Below, piece after piece: positions 51,701-64,000 of a stretch of 64,000 nt of DNA (its first letter is position 1; each line of letters starts with the position of its first letter). A model generated the notes under the pieces. It did not search any database. It was not told the origin of the DNA and saw nothing but the letters and a program-made list of their open reading frames with translations. The stretch comes from Margaritispora aquatica (lineage: Eukaryota > Ascomycota > Leotiomycetes > Helotiales > Discinellaceae), in NCBI GenBank assembly GCA_007644065.1, contig VJWN01000011.1, forward strand, positions 1 through 64,000, written 5' to 3'. Position numbers and translations under genes: made by a program.

Positions 51701-51834
51701 TTGTTTTCAGACTTATAAAAAGCACGGGAGGAGTTCTCTTGCCTTGGATAATCGCTTTGCAATTTCCCGTGGATTTTCTCATCGCCCGCCATATAATCCA
51801 CTATGTTGTCCCATGTTGGGAGGGAAACACTCAC
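48797..51834 (-). CDS. Fused PLP enzyme: cystathionine-gamma-synthase-like + threonine aldolase-like
   Basis: Five exons (51743-51834, 51063-51677, 50661-50999, 49888-50600, 48797-49833) sum to 2,796 nt, exactly 931 aa plus stop. The first intron is GC-AG. Domain 1 (about 1-560) resembles the fungal STR2/met-7 cystathionine gamma-synthase type: start 'SVSLPTWDNIVDYMAGD', 'VVVCDETIGTF' with the pyridine-binding Asp, and PLP lysine in 'ITSLTKIFSGACNVMAG'. Domain 2 is a low-specificity threonine aldolase: 'SDFRSDVVSRPS', 'TLGDDVF', 'KTHLDGARLFEA', PLP lysine in 'VDFSKNLGAPMG'. The DFRSD motif is cut by the 54-bp intron 49834-49887: DFR and the first base of S come from the gamma-synthase frame, so the aldolase cannot start by itself without losing it. 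Expected roles: C-gamma replacement on an O-acyl-homoserine, and aldol/retro-aldol at the alpha carbon. Divergent from the PKS. Confidence 0.85.
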
Positions 51835-53198
51835 GGCCTATGCAATCTCATAAGCTTAAGGTTTAGGATGCCAGCCAGTGAGTACTGGTTTGGCAATACA
51901 CACATGTATGTCCTTTGGAGGTAAAGATTCCCCAAGTGGGAGAGAATGAGGCCCGAACGGAATGGTCATTGCCATTTTCAGTGAATGATAGGTAGGAAGT
52001 GTTGAACCCGAGTGTCTCAGACAAGGAGCAGATAGTCAGAATAGCAAGAACTTTGTGTGAACGTTGTGTGAACGTTCTGTGAACTCAGCATCCCAAGTGC
52101 TGCCCTGTTATATGCAAATACCTTCTCTTAGTATTTTCACTCAGGTGGTTCAAGATCCCAATCCTAGTCCCTCTTTCGCTTACCATGGGAGGAAGTTGAG
52201 TAAGCTATCTAGTTAGTTCTTGTAGCTTACTAAATTCATTCAGAACTAAATTCAAGAAAATATATAGATGTCTTAGTAGTTCTTATTTAATCCCTACAAA
52301 AGCTTTCCCTCCTTCTGCATGGGGGCATGTTTGAGTAGCTTTGCAGGTAGTGGATCTCTGACTGTATCTTTCATCATCGTATAGGGTATGTGTTTTACCC
52401 AAATAGTGATACTTTCCGTGGTGGGGCAGATGCAATGTTGGATTCACCCCCTGAGGATGGTGTCAGATTCCTCCCTTGCCCACCATCGTAAAGTGAGTAT
52501 ATCCCCTGGTCTTCAATCTTACCTCCGTAGGGCTCATCTATCGAGTACCCATCAGCATATAGTACCTACCTTACCTACCTACTCACCGCTCAGGACTTAG
52601 CCGGGTGGGTAAATGCATGGAAGACCGAGGTCTATTAGGCGAACCCTGAAGCGAAATGCACACCCCTGAGTGAACGGAACCCTGGTGGCTACCCTGGTGG
52701 CGTGGCTGCCGGGGACGGATGAGCCCGTCTACAGGTGGATTCAGAGTTTGAGCGCTAGAAAAATTTCATCGTCTTACTGTATCAGTGTATCAGTGTATCA
52801 CAGGCTTCATATGGCTGAAAGTATGGTGTGACGACTTTAGGTAATCTTACTGAACCGACCTAAGGTATAGCTTCTGTATTTACAGTATTTACAGTATTTA
52901 CAGTGACTTCCAGTGATGTAAGCCCCTCTCTCTTACCGATTGGGACCTTCTGGGTACCCAGGTAGGTAGGTAGGTAGGTAGGTAGGTAGGTAATCTTCTT
53001 ACCTTGTTACCTTGTTCCGGCGATGTTTGGAAGCGGCATCTGAAATGTTAATGTCAATGAGCCCTTGTGATTAATTCCCTTCCCTTCAACATAGAAATAC
53101 TTACAGTTTGTCTTTCTCTTTGTTTTTCTGTTCTGACATTCTCCCTCTCCATACATAATACATTTTTGTACATTTTTGAGATACTTAGCTTTGTCGCC
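51835..53198. promoter_or_regulatory. Divergent promoter region (PLP fusion / PKS)
   Basis: 1.36 kb between the two divergent biosynthetic genes. It holds (ggta)n at 52961-52992, 'tacctaccttacctacctac' at about 52561-52580, and short repeats 'agtgtatc' (52783-52800) and 'acagtattt' (52877-52900). A GC-rich patch occupies about 52600-52750. Shared regulation of both genes is plausible; no specific site is proven. Confidence 0.4.
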
Positions 53199-56100
53199 AT
53201 GCATGAGACTCACCCAAGAAATGACTCTCGAGAAGTGGTCTCCCTGTTGTTTGGTCCTCAGGGTTCCATGACATCCGACTCCATGCAAGAAATGCGATCA
53301 TTTCTTCAAGAGAACCCCGACTTAGAATTTCTTTTGAGAGCCATTGCAGAGCTCCCTGCATTATGGCCCGACATTTTGGACGTCTGTCCGCAACTCGATC
53401 GCGTTCCAGGAAGGGAAAAGTTGACTGACCTTTGCAACTTTTTCCAAGGACGCGAACCTTTAATCAACCTTGGAACTATCGACAACCTCATCCTCAGCCC
53501 GTTAGGCGTCATTTCTCAGATAATCGAGTTCTGGAAGCTCAGCCATGGGTTTTGCGGTGGCCCAGCCATTGAAGGGCAATTCTCAGAAGTTCAGGGTTTC
53601 TGCCTGGGCTTCTTGACTGCGATTGCGGTTTCTTGCTCGAGGAATGAGGCGCAATTTCAAGACCTTTGTTGCAAAGCTGTAAGGCTAGCTTTATGCATGG
53701 GAGCTTTGGTCGATGCCGACGCGCTGCAATATTCGGAAGCACAGGATTGTGCAGTGACTATTGCAGTAAGATGGAAGTCAAGTACGCACTTGCAGCATTT
53801 GGAACATACATCGAAACTATACCCAAGAGTCAGTGAAGGAAGCACTACCACAAGTCAAGTCAACAAGCTGATGATAGAAACAGGCTTACATATCTTGTAT
53901 CACCGATCCAAGAACCGCAACATTCACCATTCCCGAGTCGGAATCTGCCCTGTTCATGGCAGATCTGGCCAAGGGCAAAGTACTCTCAATGCCTTTATCC
54001 CCACGAGGGCGATGGCACAACCGGAATAATCTACATGGATTGCAGGCCATCTCAGCCCTTTGTGAGCGTGATGAACGATTCAGGTTACCTAATGCCGATG
54101 CATTAAACAACCCTTTGCTATCTAACATCAACGGAGAGCAGATTAGGAAGGGTGCATTGCATGGCATTGCCCTTCACTCCATCTTGACTGACCAATCACG
54201 ATGGGATCTGATGTTTGACACTTCTTTCGATACAATGAGATCGGCGAGAATCGAGTATCGTTACATCAGCATTGGAGAGAAGGTCAACGTCCCCCGAATG
54301 GGCAGCGAGACCTCCAGTCCTGGATTACCACAAGCAATCGTTAATGGTAGTGAAAATTATGGATCCTGGGATTTGGACGACACAGACCTTCCCTCCCTAT
54401 CATCTTCCACGCAGCGAATGCCGAACGGCTTAAGCGCAGAATTAGACCTCGACCTCATCCCCGAATCGGCAATTGCAATAATCGGTATGGCTTGCAGATA
54501 TCCTGATGCCGACTCGATCGAGGAATTCTGGGACGTGATCAGCACTGGAAAATGCGTGATCAGAGCCCTGCCCGAAGATCGTTTCAAGCCCTCTGAGCTC
54601 GTCCATGAACCACGGGGTCCTTTCTGGGGTGGCTACGTTCGACGGACGGATCTCTTTGATCATCGTTTCTTCGGTATTTCCGGACGAGAAGCAAAGTCTA
54701 TGGATCCTCAGCAACGAATGGCGCTCGCCGTGTATGTATACTCCTTCAGCTTCTGTTGTGAGCTAGATTCCAGTGTTTGAAATCGACTCGGAAGCTCTAA
54801 GACCTTCTAAATGCAAATATCCTATTGTAGATTGATACTGACTTTGAGTTTTGTAGTGCCTATGAAGCCATGGAATCCGCGGGGTATTATGGCCTTCACT
54901 CGGATGGATTTGACGAGGATGTAGGATGCTATCTTGGTTCAGCGAACGATGATTACTTTGACAATGTCCATTCATATCCGGTGAATGCTTTCTCCCTCAC
55001 CGGTACTCTAAGATCGTTCATCAGTGGTCGAGTGAGTCATTGTCTTGGGTGGACTGGGCCCTCAATGGTTATGGACACGGCATGTTCTGCTGCTGCCGTG
55101 GCTATTCATACCGCTTGCCAGGTGAGTTATACCCTACTGTTTTAGCCTCAATTACTAAATTTCTAGGCACTTCAAACAGGTGATTGCTCTGTTGCCGTTG
55201 CGGGAGGGACTTGTTCCATGTCCAGTGGCAGGATGACCCAGAATCTTATCGGCGCCGGCTTTCTCAGTCCTACCGGAGCGTCCAAGGCCTTCGATATAGA
55301 TGCTGATGGTTATTGCCGTGCCGAAGGAGCAGGCGTCGTAGTATTGAAGTCCCTGAAGGATGCAGTGCGGAACGGGGATTTTGTCCTCGGGGTCATCACC
55401 GGTTCTGCCGTCAACCAAGGCAGAAATGATACTCCTATCATCGTGCCAGATGGACCATCTCAATACTCTCTTTATCAGAAAGTCCTAGCCAGGGCCGGAA
55501 AGAGCGCTGCAGATGTTACCTACGTGGAATCTCACGGGACCGGAACGCAAGTTGGGGATCCGATCGAGTTCAGGAGCATTCGGGAGGTATTTGGTGGACC
55601 CCATAGAAAGGACGACGTATACGTTGGCAGCGTCAAGGATAACATTGGACACACTGAAGCATCGTCGGGAGTCGCATCACTGATAAAGACGATATTGATG
55701 ATGCAGAACAGGACGATACCAAAATTAGCCAACTTCAAGCGGCTCAATCCCAAGATTGAGCCACTAGGGCAAGATCACATTCTGATACCAGAACAATCGA
55801 GAGAGTGGAAAGCCGATAAACGCATCGCGATGATCAACAACTATGGGGCTGGAGGCAGTAACGCTGCCATGATTGTTGAAGAATGGGCATCGTCTCCTCA
55901 AACTCGACCCCAACTTTCTCATCTTCCCATATTCATCTCTGGCAAAACACCCGAAGCCGTTCGCTCCTACTGTGACCTTCTGAGAGCATCCTTGAGTGGA
56001 AAAGACTTGGTCGATATTGCCTACAACTTATCCATAAAACAGAACCGAGATTTCGAACACTCACTGATCATCACAACTGCTGGAGTCCAGGAGCTTTCTA

Positions 56101-59100
56101 GTCAACTTGAACAGGCTGCGGCTGGTACTACGGCGCTTCAGAAGATTCCAAGGCAGAAACCATTCGTCGTTCTCTGTTTTGGGGGCCAGGACGGGAGGAT
56201 GGCACATATTTCCAAATCGTTGTACGATAACAGCGCTGTTCTACAACACCACCTAGTAAGTGGAATTGCCACTCGGTTCCCTTTTGGATGTGGCCCTAAA
56301 TATTGAGCCCTCTCAACTTTTTTCATTCCTGAGTAGAAAGATATTTGGTTGCTAATTTGATTCTCCTTGTAGGCCGAATGCGAGTCAGTCCTAACGGAGC
56401 AGCTATCTCTTCCCAGTCTGTTTCCAGTAATCTTCGAGGCATCTCCCATCAATGATATCGTCACACTCCATTGCGTCCTCTTCGCGATTCAGTACGCGTG
56501 CGCCAAATCATGGCTCGATTGTGGTGTGAAGGTCGATAGGCTCATCGGGCACAGTTTCGGACAGCTGACTGCCCTGTCTGTCTCTGGAACTCTCTCTCTT
56601 GCCGATGCGATCAAGCTCGTCTCGGAGCGCGCAAAACTCATGGAGGCATATCTCGGCTCCGAGAATGGTCTCATGTTGGCCGTTGAGGGCGAAGCGTTGG
56701 ATGTGGATCGTCTCCTTGACCTCGCTGCACAACAGTCTCACCACTTTGAATTTACTGCCGAGATTGCATGCTATAATGGACCTCGTAGCTTTGTTATTGC
56801 GGGCAGTGAGAGCTCAATTCAAGCCATTGTGGAAGCGTCAGAGACCGTCTCAACCACTTTCCGATTCAAGCGTTTGGAAAATAGTCACGCATTTCACACC
56901 CAACTTCTTGATCCAATACTTCCTCAATTCCTCGAAGCAGCTAACAACGTCCAATTTCTACCACCTCAGATTCCCATCGAAGCATGCTCCAATGAAGACG
57001 ACTGGTCTAAGATCACTGCAGAGAAGATTGTCCGACATACTCGCATGCCTGTCGACTTCATGAGTACTGTCAGAAAGATTGAACAGCAGATCAATGAGCC
57101 TATCACCTGGCTGGAAGCAGGATCAGGGTCCCCAATCGTACCCATGATTAAGCGTGCCGTCAACTCCAACTCCAACTACAAACATACGTACATTCCCACT
57201 GCTCTCCAAGGCTCACAGGGCCCAGCCAATCTCACCAAGGCCATTTGTCGTCTCTGGTCGAACGGCGTGAGAGCGCAATACTGGCCGTTCCATCGCTCCC
57301 AGCACTCGTCATATACTTGGATCAATCTACCTCCATATCAATTTGCCAAGACAAGTCATTGGCTAGAGTACAAACCTCGGGTTGCAGTTGTTGAAGCACC
57401 TTCCACTGCAACTGCTTCTACAACCACGCCTGTGAGCTTGGACCTGGTTACACTTCTTCCCAATCAACCTGGCCAGAGCGAAACGCTTTTCGAGGTCAAT
57501 CCCAATCATGAGCTTTACCAGCTCAACACAAAAGGACATGAAGTTGTTGATCAAACTCTCGTCCCAGCTTCGTTGTACAATGAATTTGTCCTCACGGCCT
57601 CGCGGATGCTGTCGAATACTTCGACAGGGTATGTACCGCACATTTCTAGCTTGTCAATGTCCTCGCCTCTGGTCGTAAATCCCGTCGGACGAGTTCTGCT
57701 GAAAATGGTGGATAAAAGCCTGCAACCAGGAGCATGGGATTTCATCCTGTGCACACAAGCCGAGAATACCGATCCACTGACTCATGCAACTGGATCCATC
57801 TCCATTTCGAATCCTGCCATTCCCGTGTCCATCGGTCATTTCCAGGCTCTCCAAAGCCTTATGCTTCATCGGTGTAAAGAGATCGAAAGCTCTCCTTTAT
57901 CAACCGGTTTCAAGGGTCCTACTGCCTACCAGGCTATGCGTCGGGTGGTGACCTACCTTGATTACTATCACGGCATCCAGAAAATCTTTGCTCTGGGCAA
58001 TGAGGTGTCCGCATATATCACTATGCCACCTGCACGACCAAGAGGCATGGGAGTCGGTTTCTGTGATCCAGTCCTTGTCGATAGCTTCACTCAGGTCTCC
58101 GGCATTCTCGCCAATTGCTTCTCACTGCCTCAGGATGGCGGCGGTGGTGAGATGTGGGTTTGCAACTACATCAGTGATGTGGTTTTCACTCAGCGGTTCA
58201 TTGAAACCGCAAGGGAGGAGAACAAGACATGGCTTGCTTACTCCAAGTTCGACATACCGACTCCTAAGCACCTGAAGTGCAACATTTTCATTTTCGAACC
58301 GGAGACTGGGGATATTGTGCTCACCATTATGTCGATTGAATTCCAAAAAGTCTCGATCAAGTCGTTGAAGAAGGTCCTGGGGAAGTTGAACGGTCAGAAG
58401 ACCCCAGGTAACAAGAACCCTGTTGAGTGTTCACCCGTCAAGATCAGTTGCCGTCGTACAGAGACAAAAGTTGTGGCCTCTGATCCAACTCTCTCTGCAG
58501 TTGTACCTCAGCCAGCGCAGATCCCAACAGTTGCAAGAGTGACAACAGCGATTACTGCTGGTAATGGCCTAGAATCTCTACAGAAGGTCAAGGAAATGTT
58601 GAGGGACGTCCTAGAGATTCCCATCGATGAGATTACGCCGGATGCATCTCTTGAAGCACTTGGCGTTGATTCTCTGCTTGCCACAGAACTATTTTCGGAA
58701 ATCAACAGCCGCTTCGGTATTTCGATCTCACACTCGGAATTTGCGATGGTCAAAACTGTTCAGGGAATATCTCAACTGATACCCCGATCGAGACAAACGC
58801 CAACTTCCAAGTCTCCTTCAGTTCAGTTTCCTCACTCTCAATTAAGCAGCATACCCGCTGCGATCCAGCAGCAGACAGCTCAGAGACCGCAACTACCAGT
58901 GCAAGACGCACTTCGGCCAGTTCAGAACGCATCTTCACCATTGGAGTTGGTCAGGGAGATGTTAGTTGACGTTCTGGAAATCCCTATCAAGGAAATCGAA
59001 CCAACCGCCCTTCTTGAAAATCTTGGTGTAGATTCTTTGATGGCCACCGAGCTCTTTTCGGAAGTGAACAAACGATTCGGGGCATCAATTTCACACCATG

Positions 59101-60322
59101 AATTTGCCCACGTCTCAACTGTCCGGGATCTTGCCCAGCTGGTCGCCTCTTCGACTTTGCCTCTAGCTTCCACCTTGACACGCCGGCCTACGAGTTCCTC
59201 TGCCGCCACGCCGATCAAGCATTTGACTCAAACTGATATGGAAACGATAGTGTTCGCCGAACGAGATGGCACCGCGCTGTCAGCTGATATATATTATCCT
59301 GAGGGCTACGTCGACTGTGGCAAGGCCCTTCCCATTGGTGGGTGAAAACATCCTTTCTATGTTGTAGAGGAATGAAGAATTGATTTTCATTTTTTCGAGT
59401 AGCTCTTATGATCCATGGTGGAGGACACGTCATATCCACTCGAAAAGATATCCGTAGCGACCAGACTCAGATTCTTCTGAAGTCTGGCTTTCTCCCAGTG
59501 AGCGTCGATTATAGGTTGTGTCCTGAGATCACGATCCAGAGAGGAGCCATGCAAGATGTCCGAGATGCTCTCTATTGGGCACGAAAAACCCTGCCAACGT
59601 TATCCCTCAGCCGTCCTGATATTAAACCTGATGGAGAAAGAGTCGTAGTCGTGGGCTGGTCATCTGGTGGACATCTCGCCATGTCATTGGGATGGACCGC
59701 TGCATCACTAGGAATCAAGCCTCCAGAAGCAATCCTGGCCTTCTACTGTCCCACGGACTACGAAGACCCCTTCTGGGCCTCACCAAATTTACCTTTTGGC
59801 CAACAATCCATTCCTCCACCTGGGCCAGGCTACAATTTTCTCTACGACGGACTGGCGGATAAACCCATCGTGGGGTACACTCCAGATTCGTCGAAGCGTG
59901 CACTAGGTGGCTGGATGTCGCTCGAGGATCCGCGCTGCCGCGTGATACTCCATATGAATTGGGAGGGCAAGAGCCTGCCTGCGCTCATCAACGGGCTCAA
60001 TCGTACTGGTCCAAGATCTGTCACTAATCCTCCATTCCCGTCCGTCGAGCAGATCCAAGCCGTCAGCCCTCTAGCACAAATCCGTGCTTGCAACTACAAG
60101 ACCCCAACGTTCTTCATCCATGGAACCCGCGACGATCTTGTGCCTTGGCAGGCGTCACAGAGAAGTTATCAGGCTCTAAGAGAGAGAGGTGTATCTGCTG
60201 GGATATCAATCTTGGAGGGCGGTCTCCATCTGTTTGATCTCTACCCAACGAGTAAGAGGAATCCGATTGCCTTGAAGGCGGTGAGTGATGGGTACGAGTT
60301 TCTCAGCAAGCATGTACAGTAG
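53199..60322 (+). CDS. Non-reducing PKS: SAT-KS-AT-PT-ACP-ACP-esterase
   Basis: Six exons (53199-53828, 53884-54731, 54857-55121, 55167-56255, 56373-59337, 59403-60322) sum to exactly 2,238 aa. SAT with GFCLGF at about residue 128; KS from '[12 protein letters not shown]' with DTACSAAA, '[12 protein letters not shown]' and '[12 protein letters not shown]'; AT with '[13 protein letters not shown]'; PT with His in '[12 protein letters not shown]' and Asp in '[14 protein letters not shown]'; tandem ACPs '[12 protein letters not shown]' and '[12 protein letters not shown]'. The C-terminal domain is an HSL-type hydrolase: 'MIHGGGHV', '[12 protein letters not shown]', '[10 protein letters not shown]', 'EGGLHLF'. 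There is no methyltransferase, reductase or Dieckmann-type TE. Expected product: an unmethylated aromatic polyketide released by hydrolysis or transfer. First donor is GTCAGT, weaker than the others. Confidence 0.93.
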
Positions 60323-62914
60323 AATCCCGTGGAGTAGATGAGTGATGATGGAATATATAGCAGGAATCATGTCGCTCGTTCTGACCTGTGGGTATTACTT
60401 AGCAAGGGACACCTTGGTCCAGAACCATCATCATTCTGCCAAGCAAGAAGGTACATGATTCATGCCTATAAGTGCTATTAGTGAACCGAAGCTGTTTGAA
60501 GAACAGCTTCTGGTTATAAAACCTCTGGACCTGGCCAACTACTGTTGGCTTAGGCTATGCGGAACAATAGCCTGTACCTACATTCACACCACCAGGTAGG
60601 TAGGTATTCCGTCGTCATGTGACCTTCTTCGCCTGTCGTACTCGTGGACATAATAGTATCTCGGACAGATAGAGGCTTCTTGAAGGAGGTAATCTCAGCG
60701 CACGGCGACACAGAAATAGGAGTTACTCAACTTAGCCGTTGACTCGGGATTCGACCTAGCATTCTAGGAGAGGGAGGATAGACAGGGTAGTGGAAGATTC
60801 GGGCCCGATGCGTCAGTCGCGTCGTGAACGGATATTGACGACCAAGGCACTAGAACCGCAAATAATGAAGCATAGTGGGAACGTAGCTGACGGCAACCGG
60901 TTCGCAACCTTGAGCCAAAGATCTAGTGAAGCTAGGAAATATCTCACTCAATACCAGATTAGAATCTTGGGTGCAGAAGATTCCGTTCGAAATTGGGTTC
61001 AAGAGCACCTTGAGAGGATAGATAGGTGTACCTTACCTGGTACCTATTTGAGCCAGTGGAGCTGGACAGGCGATGCCAAGGAGGAATTTGGAAAATTGAA
61101 AACTTGGGAGCAAAGTTAATGTCGTATTTTCTGCTGCTCCAATTTGGTGTTTATTTTCTCTAGATTTAGATTTGGGATATTAAGTAGTTATAGATGTTGA
61201 CATACACCATGTTTCTGTGTTTGTGTTGTTTGAATGGGTAGAAGCAAATTCGGAAGAAGGTTTTCTGTGCTGGGCTTTGAACAAAAGCCACGTGAGCGAT
61301 CTTGGTGCCGGAAAACTTGGCGAATCCGATCACGAGGTGCTGGAGATAACGAGCTTGGGGCGGTGGGGTGGGCGTGGACTTTTGTCAACTTCAACAGCTC
61401 CAACTTGAGGAGAATCTCGAAGTGAAAGATGAAGATGAAAAGATGAAAAGGCTTTGAATAAGACTTGTGTAGGAACTTACCAGTCTGGGATTGCATTTAC
61501 GTTAGATGAGGCAGCAGCAGCAGATAGCTCACATAATTACCTAAGGTACTTTACTTCTCCAACCATGTTGATATACCTTCAGCTTTGATTATGAAATGCT
61601 TTATTTACACCCTTTCCTCCTAATCGTGACCGGCTTCAATTACAATCAGCTGTTGTGACTAAGGTACCCTACCTTCACTTTTATTGATTGGGGGTCTTCT
61701 GGTTCATACTTTATGGTGGGATACCTATGCTACCTATTCCACCCATTAAAGGATTAAAAGTGGTGGAGTTTGGTGTGGAAGTAAGTGGCTGATAAAAAGA
61801 CACGAGGACTTAATATGGTGGCGCCATTTCTCCTGAAAAAAAAAGAAAAAAAAAGAAAAAACGAATGCGTATGGAACCTTCTCACTTGCTGTGTTCATGT
61901 TCAGGCAGAGCCGCAAGGTAAATCAGCCTTAGAAAAGGAATCAAAGAGCCTCACCCCCATAACGTACGAGCAAGACAGGCTGCCTCCGTATATTTGCAAG
62001 CCATTCTCTGATTCTCGAAAAGAAAAGAAACATTTCATTTCGGCTTTCGTATTTCAACAAACAAGCAACACTTGGTGCGGGATCACGATACCTACCGCCT
62101 TAGCAAAAGACAGTCAATGCCGAGTATTAATAAGACATGGTTTCATAATGACCCAATGAGCTCTTTCTGATTCCAAAACGTCCATAAATATTGAACATTG
62201 ATTCTCCCCATTTCGCCTATACTATTCCTGTCCAGTCCGTTTAAGCTTTCCTGGGGAGAAACTTAACCGTTCGTGTTGCTCGCCCCTTTCACATGTCCGA
62301 ACTCTGAATTCTAGCCTACCATATGGATTTTCAAGGTAAAATAACTAGGGTTCAGAGTTCAGAGTTTGGGCTCGTGGCGATGGTGGGGATGCTTTTGGTT
62401 TTCCCAGGGCTGAGGGTTTTCTTCTTCTGCTAAGACATGTGTATATTTGTTGCCAACGCTCTTTTAGGATGACTGGGGGGTATAATGAAGCAGTACCATG
62501 CGCCCGCGTTTAATGTGGCCTTGTACACGTTACTTAGCACGGTGAAGCATTGTACGTGTTCGCTCAATAACTGGGAGAGGTATCAAAACCAACTAACTGT
62601 ATTTTGCATGATTGAAGCGGCATGCAAAGCCATCCATTCCTTCCACCTCTGTGACCTTGAGCTTCTTAGAGTCGCTTGTGATAATGATCATACCTTGCAT
62701 AGTGGCTTGCGGTCGTACGACAATAATCTGATGCTCTGTTTTCGTTGTACAGCATTGACGTTTGCTCAACCTTTAGCTGCGGGCTGAAAGCCACTTGAAT
62801 GACTCGGTATGGATGATTGATATATAAAGCGCTTTGCACCGCATAGCATTTTTTTTTCTCGCAGCTATCGGCATCACTCTTTTCTGTCAGATACCTTCTC
62901 ACCTTTTGCCTATC
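60323..62914. other. Intergenic region right of the PKS
   Basis: 2.6 kb without a supported gene. Frames of about 100-125 codons at 60790-61119, 61785-62159 and 62485-62787 either lack ATG starts or any motif. 'caccaggtaggtaggtattc' occurs near 60591-60610. The catalase-peroxidase promoter is at the right end, with a TATA-like 'tatataaag' at 62820-62828, about 90 bp before the ATG. Confidence 0.4.

Positions 62915-64000
<1,086 letters not shown>

Noticed and set aside
60790..61119. 109-codon frame right of the PKS
   Set aside because: Starts at GTG, no motif, no evidence of splicing to neighbours.

Overview
The window looks like a chromosomal stretch from a filamentous ascomycete (Pezizomycotina). 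Genes carry short GT-AG introns of about 45-125 bp. Repeat tracts show the footprint of repeat-induced point mutation (RIP): CpA/TpG almost absent, TpA abundant, coding relics full of TAA/TAG. The class is not determined; a Leotiomycete or Sordariomycete is a guess.

Layout. (1) 1-18.1 kb is a repeat-rich flank. It holds fragments of an LTR family in both orientations, a 7.2-kb RIP-degraded Ty3/gypsy element with matching 121-bp LTRs and a target-site duplication, two small inverted-repeat elements, and a 9-bp tandem array. Four small genes sit among these: two paralogous MARVEL-like membrane proteins on either side of the gypsy element, a small ET79-like secreted-type/crystal-protein-like protein, and a conserved hypothetical protein. 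(2) 18.1-20.7 kb is mostly empty, with one unrecognised coding remnant. (3) 20.8-60.3 kb is gene-rich and reads as a secondary-metabolite cluster: DUF7025-type AAA+ ATPase (-), ATP-grasp ligase 1 (+), flavin-dependent halogenase (-), ATP-grasp ligase 2 (-), S9 peptidase (-), AMP-binding acyl ligase (-), dipeptide-epimerase-like enolase-superfamily enzyme (-), 14-TM-type MFS exporter (+), single-module NRPS with a partial condensation domain (+), a fused cystathionine-gamma-synthase/threonine-aldolase protein (-), and a non-reducing PKS (+). (4) At the right edge is the 5' part of a secreted catalase-peroxidase.

How the genes may work together (inference). The PKS (SAT-KS-AT-PT-ACP-ACP-esterase, no methyltransferase) would make an unmethylated aromatic acid, which the halogenase could chlorinate and the acyl ligase could adenylate. 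The fused two-domain PLP enzyme would build an unusual amino acid by gamma-replacement on an activated homoserine, with aldol or retro-aldol chemistry at C-alpha/C-beta. The partial-C/A/T NRPS and two ATP-grasp ligases could activate and join amino acids. The epimerase would set stereochemistry of a dipeptide-like intermediate, the S9 hydrolase would trim it or act in self-protection, and the MFS protein would export it. The product is unknown to me. I saw no pathway-specific transcription factor, so the cluster may be regulated from outside the window.

The most notable observation is the PLP fusion. The N-terminal DFRSD motif of the threonine aldolase is split by an intron whose upstream half lies in frame at the end of the gamma-synthase reading frame. 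The five exons together sum to an exact 931-codon frame.
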